A stretch of DNA of 64,000 bases, from assembly GCF_014211915.1 (NCBI RefSeq), contig NZ_CP060040.1, forward strand, positions 1,488,001 to 1,552,000. Direction: 5' to 3'. Below, one piece after another: positions 49,288-56,760 of this stretch (the stretch's first letter is position 1; each line of letters starts with the position of its first letter). Position numbers and translations under genes: made by a program. The stretch comes from Burkholderia cenocepacia. Lineage in GTDB: Bacteria; Pseudomonadota; Gammaproteobacteria; Burkholderiales; Burkholderiaceae. The notes beneath the pieces were generated by a model that saw nothing but the letters and a program-made list of their open reading frames with translations, was not told the origin of the DNA and made no database searches.

Positions 49288-51075
49288 ATGCAGCCTCTTT
49301 CCGACGAAGCGCCGCTGGCCCTGTTCGAATCGGTTCACAGCGAAACGGCGGTCGCCTCCGGCGACCTGACGCTCGCGGTCCGGACCTGGGGCGACCCGGC
49401 CCGCTCGCCGGTCGTGCTGGTACACGGTTATCCCGACGACAGCAGCGTCTGGCAGCACGTCGCGCCGCTGCTCGCGCGCCGGCATTACGTGATCGCGTAC
49501 GACGTACGCGGCGCGGGCTTGTCGGGCGTGCCGACGCGCACGGCCGACTACCATCTCGCGAAGCTGACCGACGATTTCGTCGCGGCGATCGATGCGCTCT
49601 GCCCCGGCCGCGCCGTGCATCTGGTCGCGCACGACTGGGGCTCGATCCAGGGCTGGGAATTCGTCACCGACCCGCGCCTGGCCGGCCGCATCGCGTCGTA
49701 TACGTCGTGCTCGGGGCCGTGCCTCGACCACGTCGGCTTCTGGCTGCGCGAACGCGTGCTGCGCCCGACGCCCGCGTCGCTGGCCAAGCTCGGCGGCCAG
49801 CTCGTGCGCTCGTGGTACGTCTATCTGTTCCACCTGCCGTTCATCCCGGAGCTCGGCTGGCGACTGTGGCTCGGCCGCGCGTGGCCGGGCCTGCTGCGCC
49901 GGCTCGAGAAAACGCCCGCCGCGCCGCGCCCGACCCAGGCCGACGATGGCGCGCGCGGCGTACGGCTCTATCGCGCGAACTTCATCCGCTGCCTGTTCGC
50001 GCCGCGCGAACGCTACGCGCACGCACCGGTGCAGACGATCGTGCCGCTCGGCGACAAATACGTGAGCCCCGCGCTGTCCGAGAACCTGTCGCGCTGGGTG
50101 CCGCAGTACTACCGCCGCGAAGTCGCGGCCGGCCACTGGCTGCCGCTCGCCGATCCCGCGCGCTTCGCGGCGCTCGCCGGGCAATTGATCGACGCGGTCG
50201 AATCCGGCGACGAACCGCCCGCGCTCGCGAACGCGCGCCGTCGCGCCACCAGCGGACGCTTCAGCGGCAAGGTCGCGGTCGTCACCGGCGCGGGCAGCGG
50301 GATCGGCCGCTGCGCGGCGCTGGCCTTCGCACGCGAAGGCGCAACGGTCGTCGCCTGCGACATCGATCTCGCGAGCGCCGAGCGCACCGCGCTGCTGATC
50401 GGGCTGACCGGCGCCCAGGCCCATGCGAAACGCGTCGACGTCGGGTCCGCCGACGAGATGGAAGCGCTCGCGGCATGGGTCGGCAGCGAACTCGGCGGCG
50501 CGGATGTCGTGATCAATAACGCGGGCATCGGCATGGCCGGCGGCATCCTCGACACGAGCGCGCGGCACTGGGAGCGCATCCTGCACGTGAACCTGTGGGG
50601 CGTGATCCACGGCTCGCGGCTGTTCGCGCAGCAGATGGCCGCGCGCGGCACCGGCGGGCACATCGTCAACACCGCGTCGGCCGCCGCGTTCGGCCCGTCG
50701 CGCGACCTGCCCGCGTATGCGACGACGAAGGCGGCGGTGCTGATGCTCAGCGAATGCATGCGCGCGGAACTCGCGGAGCAAGGCATCGGCGTGACGGCCG
50801 TGTGCCCGGGTTTCGCGGAAACCGGAATCATGGCGTCGACGCACTACGCGGGCGCCAACGCACAGGATGAAGCGCGGCTGCGCAAGCGCGCGACGAAGCT
50901 GTACCAGATGCGCGGCCTGAAACCGGAAACCGTCGCGCAGGCGATGGTCGACGGCGTGCTGCGCAACCGCCCCGTCGTCGCGGTCGGCGGCGAAGCGCAC
51001 GCGCTGCGCTTCGTCGGCCGCTTCATGCCGTGGCTCGGCCGGATGATCGCCCGCGTCAGCATGGCATCGCATTGA
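49288..51075 (+). CDS. Bifunctional alpha/beta-hydrolase - short-chain dehydrogenase fusion
   Basis: A 595-residue two-domain protein. Residues ~25-305 are an alpha/beta hydrolase with HGYP (46-49), nucleophile-elbow AHDWGS with Asp116 (an Asp nucleophile, as in epoxide hydrolases and haloalkane dehalogenases), and probable catalytic His283 (GHWLP). Residues ~325-590 are an SDR: TGAGSGIG (333-340) for NAD(P), NNAG (410-413), and catalytic Tyr477-x3-Lys481. The two activities in one chain suggest sequential steps on a hydrophobic substrate, for example an epoxide or ester opened and then oxidised; this is inference. The PF10118-type gene starts 29 bases downstream. Confidence 0.88.
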   Translation: MQPLSDEAPLALFESVHSETAVASGDLTLAVRTWGDPARSPVVLVHGYPDDSSVWQHVAPLLARRHYVIAYDVRGAGLSGVPTRTADYHLAKLTDDFVAAIDALCPGRAVHLVAHDWGSIQGWEFVTDPRLAGRIASYTSCSGPCLDHVGFWLRERVLRPTPASLAKLGGQLVRSWYVYLFHLPFIPELGWRLWLGRAWPGLLRRLEKTPAAPRPTQADDGARGVRLYRANFIRCLFAPRERYAHAPVQTIVPLGDKYVSPALSENLSRWVPQYYRREVAAGHWLPLADPARFAALAGQLIDAVESGDEPPALANARRRATSGRFSGKVAVVTGAGSGIGRCAALAFAREGATVVACDIDLASAERTALLIGLTGAQAHAKRVDVGSADEMEALAAWVGSELGGADVVINNAGIGMAGGILDTSARHWERILHVNLWGVIHGSRLFAQQMAARGTGGHIVNTASAAAFGPSRDLPAYATTKAAVLMLSECMRAELAEQGIGVTAVCPGFAETGIMASTHYAGANAQDEARLRKRATKLYQMRGLKPETVAQAMVDGVLRNRPVVAVGGEAHALRFVGRFMPWLGRMIARVSMASH

Positions 51076-51104
51076 CGGCGCACGACGCCGCACAGGGAGA
51101 CAAC

Positions 51105-52010
51105 ATGACCGATACCGCCGACTATCACAAGATCAAGGCCCGGCACGTGAAGTTCGACTTCAGCGACACGCCGGTCACCTGGGTGCCGAACGATCCGGGC
51201 AGCACGCACATCATCAACACGCTGAACCTGCTGTTCCCGGAAGGCGAGCTGTGGTTCTGCCGCGTGTACAACAAGGCGCTGCCGCTGATCACCGATGCGC
51301 GCCTGCGCGACGAAGCCGAAGGCTTCCTGCGGCAGGAAGCCGTGCATTCGCGCTCGCACGGCGGCGTGCTGAAGCATTACTACGACCGCCACGGCATCGA
51401 CACGAAGCCGTTTACGCAGAAGCTCAACCGCTTGTTCACGCGCGTGCTGGGCGAGCAGCCGCTGGGGCTGAAGATCGGCCATACGCGCTTCTGGTTGCGG
51501 CAGCAGCTGGCCGTGATCGCGTCGCTCGAGCATTTCTTCGGCTATCTCGGCAACTGGGTGCTCAACGCGCACGGCCTCGACGAAGGCCGCGCCGACCCGA
51601 CGATGGTCGACCTGCTGCGCTGGCATGGCGCCGAGGAAGTCGAGCACCGCACCGTCGCGTTCGACATCTACCGTCATATGGGCGGCACCTATCCGGAGCG
51701 CTGCGTGCACATGGCGTTCGTGATCCTGCTGCTGCTCTACTACATCACGACCGGTGCGAAGTTCATGTACCGGCGCGACCCGGACGCCGGCCGCTACCCG
51801 GGCTTCGCGCTCGCGTGGTGGCAAGGTTCGCGACGCGGGCACCTGCCGTCGTTCTGGAAGGTGATCGGCGCGGCGCTGCGCTATTTCAAGCCGGGCTATA
51901 CGCCGCATCACGAAGGCTCGACCGAGCAGGCGCTCGCCTACCTCGCCCGCTCGCCGGCCGCGCAGGCGGCCGCGCACGGCGGCAACTGGGGCGCGGCGAA
52001 AGGCGCGTGA
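51105..52010 (+). CDS. Predicted metal-dependent hydrolase (PF10118 type)
   Basis: A 301-residue protein of the family called predicted metal-dependent hydrolase. Helix-borne metal-ligand motifs are evident: FLRQEAVHSRSHGG, VIASLEHFFGYL and WHGAEEVEHRTVAFDIY, a Glu/His spacing like that of ferritin-type di-iron proteins. A hydrophobic stretch (MAFVILLLLYYITTGAKFMY) may associate with the membrane. No member's substrate is known to me. The start at 51105 follows GGGAGACAAC. As third gene of the operon it may act on the product or substrate of the hydrolase-SDR fusion. Confidence 0.83.
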   Translation: MTDTADYHKIKARHVKFDFSDTPVTWVPNDPGSTHIINTLNLLFPEGELWFCRVYNKALPLITDARLRDEAEGFLRQEAVHSRSHGGVLKHYYDRHGIDTKPFTQKLNRLFTRVLGEQPLGLKIGHTRFWLRQQLAVIASLEHFFGYLGNWVLNAHGLDEGRADPTMVDLLRWHGAEEVEHRTVAFDIYRHMGGTYPERCVHMAFVILLLLYYITTGAKFMYRRDPDAGRYPGFALAWWQGSRRGHLPSFWKVIGAALRYFKPGYTPHHEGSTEQALAYLARSPAAQAAAHGGNWGAAKGA

Positions 52011-52089
52011 CCGGGCTTCCGGCCGGCTCGGCGGGCGGCGCCCGCCGAAATGCGTACAATCGCGGCTTCAATTTCCCGGAGGTGCCGCG

Positions 52090-52377
52090 ATGGCCATGAA
52101 GAAAACCGATCTCGAAAAGAACAAGGCGCTCAAGCTGACGCACGCGATGAAACAGTCGAGCTCCGCGCGTTTCGGCAAGGGCGCCGACGAAGCAGCCAAG
52201 CTGGACCGCCGCGCGCAGCGCAAGCTCGACCAGGAACAGGGTCTCGTGCCGTTCGCGTGCAAGCTCAACGCCGAGCTCGTCGAACAACTGAAGGCACGCG
52301 CGGCCACGCACCCGGAAGGAATGACGGGCCTGCTGTCCGAACTCCTCGTGAACGGCCTCGCGCAACGCGACGCGTAA
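52090..52377 (+). CDS. Small basic hypothetical protein
   Basis: A 95-residue, Lys-rich protein with a strong GGAGG site ahead of the ATG. The first half is highly charged (KKTDLEKNKALKLTHAMKQ, AAKLDRRAQRKLDQEQG). The second half, LVPFACKLNAELVEQLKARAATHPEGMTGLLSELLVNGLA, resembles a ribbon-helix-helix-like unit, in which a short strand is followed by two helices. It may bind DNA or a partner protein; the assignment is tentative. It lies 79 bases after the metal-dependent hydrolase. Confidence 0.75.
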   Translation: MAMKKTDLEKNKALKLTHAMKQSSSARFGKGADEAAKLDRRAQRKLDQEQGLVPFACKLNAELVEQLKARAATHPEGMTGLLSELLVNGLAQRDA

Positions 52378-52401
52378 CCGCCAAGTATCTCGAAATTTCC
52401 G

Positions 52402-52430
52402 TTGACAGCGCTGCGCCGCGACGACACACT
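52402..52430 (+). promoter_or_regulatory. Candidate sigma-70 promoter of an intergenic transcript
   Basis: A consensus -35 TTGACA (52402-52407) is followed after 17 bases by CACACT (52425-52430), a poor -10 that keeps the key A at position 2 and T at position 6. Transcription would start near 52437 and run into the terminator at 52551-52584. Confidence 0.4.
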
Positions 52431-52436
52431 CGTTCG

Positions 52437-52584
52437 CATGCCTACGTTCAAGCTCGTCGCCATCGCGATTCATTGCCCGGTGAACATTCGAAAGAATGGA
52501 TCACGGGAGGCGCTTGTGCGTTAGCAATCGAGCAGTACCGCATGTCACACAAGGCCTCGCCGGAAACGGATGAGGCCTTTTTGT
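52437..52584 (+). ncRNA. Candidate small RNA (about 148 nt) in intergenic gap
   Basis: The 250-base gap between the small basic protein and the DUF2917 gene holds a possible promoter and a strong intrinsic terminator, with no open frame of credible coding composition between them. A free-standing small RNA, or a long terminated leader of the DUF2917 gene, would explain both. The 5' end is inferred from the -10 only. Confidence 0.3.
52551..52584 (+). terminator. Intrinsic terminator
   Basis: An inverted repeat AAGGCCTC ... GAGGCCTT (52551-52558 and 52572-52579) with a 13-base loop leads into TTTTT. It lies 44 bases before the DUF2917 start, so it ends transcription from upstream. Confidence 0.75.
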
Positions 52585-52627
52585 TCTGGTGCACGTCATC
52601 CGTCCGGCTCACTGAATGGAGCAGACG

Positions 52628-53002
52628 ATGGACCAGGCAAGCCCGCTGTTCGAACGCCGCGATCGGCGCCCCGCCGGCACGATCGCATTACCGACCGTCG
52701 TGATCCGTTTCGCGGTCGCGCCGCGCACGACGATGACCTGGCGCGCGCCGCAGGACGCGGAGATCCGCGCGCACGGCGCGGCGCTGTGGATCACGCGCCC
52801 GCCGAATGTCGACGATTACTGGGTACAGCCCGGCGACGTGCTGCGCATCGCGCGCGGCGAGCGCATCTGGCTCGGCACCGATGCCGACCGGTCGGCCGAA
52901 GCGACGATCACGACCGCGTACGTGCGGCGCGGCGAACGCGTCAGGCGCATGCTCGCGCAAGTGCAACGTTTGCTCGTCGGGATAGGGAGAAGGAGCGGAT
53001 GA
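52628..53002 (+). CDS. DUF2917-domain protein
   Basis: A 124-residue protein with the DUF2917 pattern, a small beta-rich domain common in Burkholderiales: VIRFAVAPRTTMTWRAPQDAEIRAHGAALWITRPPNVDDYWVQPGDVLRIARGERIWLG. The fold suggests a cupin-like sandwich; function is unknown. The ATG at 52628 was preferred to one four codons upstream because GGAG stands 6 bases before it. It follows an intrinsic terminator, so it should have its own promoter within a very short leader. Confidence 0.78.
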   Translation: MDQASPLFERRDRRPAGTIALPTVVIRFAVAPRTTMTWRAPQDAEIRAHGAALWITRPPNVDDYWVQPGDVLRIARGERIWLGTDADRSAEATITTAYVRRGERVRRMLAQVQRLLVGIGRRSG

Positions 53003-53065
53003 GCGGCGCGCCGTTACGCGTGCGTCAAATACACGACACGCGCAACGGCCGCGACCGGAAACGGA

Positions 53066-53130
53066 CGCACCCGCGGCGCAACGCGTCGCGGGTGCGCATC
53101 GAAGGACGCGGCACGCCGGTGCGTGCCGCG
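53066..53130. terminator. Tandem hairpins between convergent genes
   Basis: Two perfect 10-base inverted repeats lie back to back: 53066-53075 with 53087-53096 (11-base loop), and 53107-53116 with 53121-53130 (CGGT tetraloop). They occupy the 171-base convergent gap. Neither has a T run, so they may end transcription from both sides or protect mRNA 3' ends. Confidence 0.5.
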
Positions 53131-53173
53131 AGCGATCGCGCGCCGTGCGCAGCGAGAGGATGCAGCAGGTGCA

Positions 53174-53452
53174 TCAGGTGCTGGCGGCGAGACGCGGGCC
53201 CGTGCTTCGTGGAGTGGAATCGAGGTCGGGACGTTGCGCGGCCTGCGAGGTCACCCAGGGATCGATGCCCTGTTTCTGCACCTCTTCGAGGAATGACACA
53301 CGTGTGCGCCAGTAATCCGCCTGTAATTTCGCATCGATGACGCGCTGTTCGGCTGCGAACAGTTCCATGCGCGCCGTCACGAGCATCGACGCAGCGGTTT
53401 TTTCCGGCGTGGGGGCGTGTCGCATCGCCCAACGGCTGATCCAGTTCAACAT
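53174..53452 (-). CDS. Small hypothetical protein
   Basis: A 92-residue protein. The start at 53452 follows an excellent GGAGG site (10 bases). The central region TAASMLVTARMELFAAEQRVIDAKLQADYWRTRVSFLEEV is a long amphipathic helix. The C-terminal ~25 residues are Ser/Thr/Pro-rich and likely disordered. I do not recognise the family. It is convergent with the DUF2917 gene. Confidence 0.7.
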   Translation of the reverse strand: MLNWISRWAMRHAPTPEKTAASMLVTARMELFAAEQRVIDAKLQADYWRTRVSFLEEVQKQGIDPWVTSQAAQRPDLDSTPRSTGPRLAAST

Positions 53453-54237
53453 GCTGACCTCCGTGATTACGGACGAACCCGCATCGGGCAATCGCAACCG
53501 GCCGTGCCTGCCCAAACGCGCAACGACCTTGACCGCCATTCACCGCCTGGCCTGCACGGACTGCGACTCCCCCGCATCGGCAATGACCGGCCGGCGTGTG
53601 CATGCGCGGTGTATCTATCCTAGAAAGACTTGCCGGTTTACGCGATGGGGTCTTGCAATCTTTTACACAGAAACCACAGTCGCGCCCGCATCGCGAAATG
53701 ACGGTTGCGGACGGGACGGCTTCGGCGCACGATAACCCGATCCCTGCACGCGCCTGGACTGACGAATGGCCGCGGCACGCCGCTGCCGCGCCGTGTATCC
53801 GCGCCGGCAGCACACGTGCGGACATGCGCACCCGCCACCTGCACCGCGTTCGTGCAGCATGCGGGCGCTCCGTTTCAGTCGCATGTCATCGTGCACCGCC
53901 CGCGCGCGACGCAGCCGGCGTGCCGTTGCGCACGCATCCGCCCGCCTCCCCGCGCCGCCTCCCGTCGTTTCCACCGCTCCCGCCGTTTCAGCCATTTCTG
54001 CCGGCCCGTGCCGCGCGAACCGGTAAAATGCGCGCCTTCGCCGCACGGACGAGCCGCCAGACCGTTCGTGCGCAGACAACCGATCGTGCCCTCCCACTAT
54101 ATCGTCCGAGCTATCCGCGCTATTACAATCCGCCGATAGCCGGACAATAGTGGCTGGTTACAGTTAGCCGGCCGCGCTGCCTGTACAACAATTCGGCACA
54201 ACAATCAACACGACAACCCGACCGGAGAAACGCCTTC
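53453..54237. other. Long divergent intergenic region, no gene seen
   Basis: This 785-base gap before the purine permease contains only arginine-rich shadow-like frames. A less GC-rich stretch at 54060-54230 (with TATATCG, CTATTACAATCC and ACAACAATTC) probably holds the permease promoter. I could not fit a purine riboswitch or other structured leader. The permease start has CGGAG about 9 bases upstream. Confidence 0.5.
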
Positions 54238-55539
54238 ATGGAATCCATCAAGCGGTATTTCGGCTTCGCTGAAGCCGGCACCGATTTCCGCACCGAAATA
54301 CTCGCGGGCGTCACCACGTTCCTGACGATGGCCTACATCATCTTCGTCAACCCCGCGATTCTCGGCGACGCCGGCATGCCGAAGGAATCCGTGTTCGTCG
54401 CGACCTGCCTCGTCGCGGCGCTGGCATCGATCATCATGGGGCTGTACGCGAACTACCCGATCGCCTGCGCGCCCGGCATGGGCCTGAACGCGTATTTCGC
54501 GTACACGGTCGTCAAGGGGATGGGCTTCACGTGGCAGGCGGCGCTCGGCGCGGTGTTCATCTCCGGCTGCCTGTTCCTGCTCGTCACGCTGTTCCGCGTG
54601 CGCGAGGCGATCGTCAACGGCATTCCGAAATCGCTGCGGATTTCCATCACCGCCGGCATCGGCCTGTTCCTCGGCATCATCTCGCTGAAGACGTCGGGCG
54701 TGATCGTCGGCAACCCGGCCACGCTCGTCACGCTCGGCGACCTGCACAAGCACGAGACGATCCTCGCGATCGTCGGCTTCTTCACGATCGTCACGCTCGA
54801 CCACCTGCGCGTGCGCGGCGCGATCCTGATCGGCATCATCGGCGTGACGATCCTGTCGTTCTTCTTCGCCGGCAACCAGTTCCACGGCGTGTTCTCCGCG
54901 CCGCCGTCGATCGATGCGACGCTGTTCAAGCTCGACATCGGCGCCGCGCTGTCGACCGGCATCATCAACGTGATCCTCGTGTTCTTCCTCGTCGAGCTGT
55001 TCGATGCGACGGGCACGCTGATGGGTGTCGCGAATCGCGCGGGGCTGCTCGTCGAAGGCAAGATGAACCGCCTGAACAAGGCGCTGCTCGCCGACAGCAC
55101 GGCGATCGTCGCGGGCTCGGTGCTCGGCACGTCGTCGACCACCGCGTATATCGAAAGCGCGTCGGGCGTGCAGGCCGGCGGCCGCACCGGCGTGACGGCC
55201 ATCACCGTCGCGGTGCTGTTCCTCGCGTGCCTGTTCATCGCGCCGCTCGCCGGCGTCGTGCCGGCGTACGCCACGGCGCCCGCGCTGCTGTACGTGTCGT
55301 GCCTGATGCTGCGCGAAATGGTCGAAGTACCGTGGGACGATGCGACGGAAGCCGTGCCGGCCGCGCTGACCGCGCTGCTGATGCCGTTCACGTACTCGAT
55401 CGCGAACGGCGTCGCATTCGGCTTCATCGCATACGGCGGCCTCAAGCTGCTGACGGGCCAGGGACGCACGGTCAAGCCGATCGTCTGGATCATCGCGGCC
55501 GTGTTCCTGTTCCGCTTCTTCTATCTGGGCAGCGAGTAA
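54238..55539 (+). CDS. Purine (guanine/hypoxanthine or adenine) permease, NCS2 AzgA-like
   Basis: A 433-residue inner-membrane protein with about 12-14 hydrophobic helices. AzgA-family signatures are present: GVTTFLTMAYIIFVNPAIL, ACAPGMGLNAYFAYTVVKGMGFTWQ, VELFDATGTLMGVANRAGLL and GTSSTTAYIESASGVQAGGRTG. Members such as GhxP/AdeP of E. coli take up adenine, guanine or hypoxanthine with protons; which base applies here cannot be told. A strong bidirectional terminator follows. The gene stands alone after a long leader region. Confidence 0.9.
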   Translation: MESIKRYFGFAEAGTDFRTEILAGVTTFLTMAYIIFVNPAILGDAGMPKESVFVATCLVAALASIIMGLYANYPIACAPGMGLNAYFAYTVVKGMGFTWQAALGAVFISGCLFLLVTLFRVREAIVNGIPKSLRISITAGIGLFLGIISLKTSGVIVGNPATLVTLGDLHKHETILAIVGFFTIVTLDHLRVRGAILIGIIGVTILSFFFAGNQFHGVFSAPPSIDATLFKLDIGAALSTGIINVILVFFLVELFDATGTLMGVANRAGLLVEGKMNRLNKALLADSTAIVAGSVLGTSSTTAYIESASGVQAGGRTGVTAITVAVLFLACLFIAPLAGVVPAYATAPALLYVSCLMLREMVEVPWDDATEAVPAALTALLMPFTYSIANGVAFGFIAYGGLKLLTGQGRTVKPIVWIIAAVFLFRFFYLGSE

Positions 55540-55564
55540 GCGAAGCGCATCGCACGATGAAACG

Positions 55565-55596
55565 AAAAAACGCCACCTTCGGGTGGCGTTTTTTTT
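55565..55596. terminator. Intrinsic bidirectional terminator after the permease
   Basis: A perfect stem AACGCCACC / GGTGGCGTT (55569-55577 and 55582-55590) with a TTCG tetraloop is flanked by A6 on the left and T8 on the right. This is a classic intrinsic terminator that works on both strands. Confidence 0.92.
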
Positions 55597-55773
55597 CGCA
55601 CGATTGTTCCGTGATCCTCAAGAAGCGACGCGCATGACTGCACCGACGTTCAGGCCACCCCGCCCGGCCCGCATACGAAAATGCCGCCCGACTCCGCCGA
55701 ACGGCATTGCATGAAGGCCACGTCCGCGCGTGCGCCGCTCGCGTGCGCGCGCCGCCGGACGAGCGTCGTGTCG

Positions 55774-56061
55774 TCAGCGCCAGTTGGCCTCGTAGAAGCG
55801 CACGTAGCCGCTGCGCAGCGTCACGCATTGCGCACGCGTCTCCGACAGCAGGCGCCGCGCGGCCGCCTCGATGCGCTCGCGGTGCTGGTCGAATGCGCCG
55901 ACCATGTCCTCGAAGCGCGGCGATGCCGCGCCGAAGTGGTCTTCCAGCGCCTCGGCGGTGATCTGACACTGGACGCGCTCGCCATTGACCAGTGCCGTGA
56001 ACGCCAGCATCAGGTCACGCCCCGAATACTCCGGCTTCTCGTTCGTGAAATGGATCTGCAT
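55774..56061 (-). CDS. DUF1488-family protein
   Basis: A 95-residue protein matching the DUF1488 pattern: MQIHFTNEKPEYSGRDLMLAFTALVNGERVQCQITAEALEDHFG, then a helical tail with FVRFYEANW-like end (YVRFYEANWR). The family is small, soluble and of unknown function. A GGCTC-like stretch precedes the ATG, without a strong ribosome binding site. It lies on the opposite strand to the permease, with the terminator between. Confidence 0.8.
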   Translation of the reverse strand: MQIHFTNEKPEYSGRDLMLAFTALVNGERVQCQITAEALEDHFGAASPRFEDMVGAFDQHRERIEAAARRLLSETRAQCVTLRSGYVRFYEANWR

Positions 56062-56300
56062 GGAGCCGCCTCGACCGGTAGAAAACGAATGACCGCGTCC
56101 GTCGTCCGCTACCGGCCGGACGAAATGTACGCGGGCTCGCCGGCGGAGGCCCCGGCCGCGGAGTGTGGCGCGGTCGATGCATGCCGGTTGAATTCCACTT
56201 TAGACGGTTTCGCGCGGGACACAAAAATTTCGGTGTGCGTCGTTCCGACGCGCATTTCGTCTGATCTGCGCGGCATCCGGCACCGTTTCGCCAACGGCCG

Positions 56301-56492
56301 TCAGTGCGGATCGGTCGGCCAGACGTTGAGCGCGATCGCGGCGGTCGTGACGCCCACCGCAATCGCGGCCGCCCCGTATCTCACCGCATCGGTCAGATCG
56401 AACAGCAATCCGTGGATCGCCACGGCAATGCCGCCCAGCATGATGAAAGTGGCGATGGCCGCCAGCACGACTCTCAGTTCCGCCCGAACCAT
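56301..56492 (-). CDS. DUF2964-like small membrane protein
   Basis: A 63-residue protein with two hydrophobic helices (about residues 7-27, VVLAAIATFIMLGGIAVAIHG, and 37-57). It resembles Burkholderia DUF2964 proteins; the assignment is from memory of the pattern. The ATG at 56492 follows GGGAG at 8-base spacing; longer in-frame readings upstream have shadow-like composition. It is an inner-membrane protein of unknown role. Confidence 0.7.
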   Translation of the reverse strand: MVRAELRVVLAAIATFIMLGGIAVAIHGLLFDLTDAVRYGAAAIAVGVTTAAIALNVWPTDPH

Positions 56493-56760
56493 GATGCGTC
56501 TCCCGAACGGATGCATGTCGCGTCGCATGCATGTTGCACTGCGGAACACGGCGCGTGCGTGCTCCATTTCCATCATTGCAGGCGGGCGCCTGAAAGCAAG
56601 GGGATTTTGTCGGCAGTCGCGCATCGCACGTGGCGCTTGTATGATGATGCGTACCCGGACGGTCGGCTGTCGCGCCGAATGGTGCACCGCGAGCGGAGCC
56701 GCACTCCGCCGCCGATTCCGATCCGGTCGCCCCGACGGCCCCGGGAACAGGAGACAAACC

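Noticed and set aside
52999..53340. Plus-strand open frame overlapping the DUF2917 stop by ATGA
   Set aside because: Its composition is arginine-rich, it crosses two hairpins, and it runs antisense into a better-supported gene with a strong ribosome site.
53453..54237. Purine riboswitch before the permease
   Set aside because: I could not find the conserved three-way-junction core bases, and no alternative terminator stem is evident.
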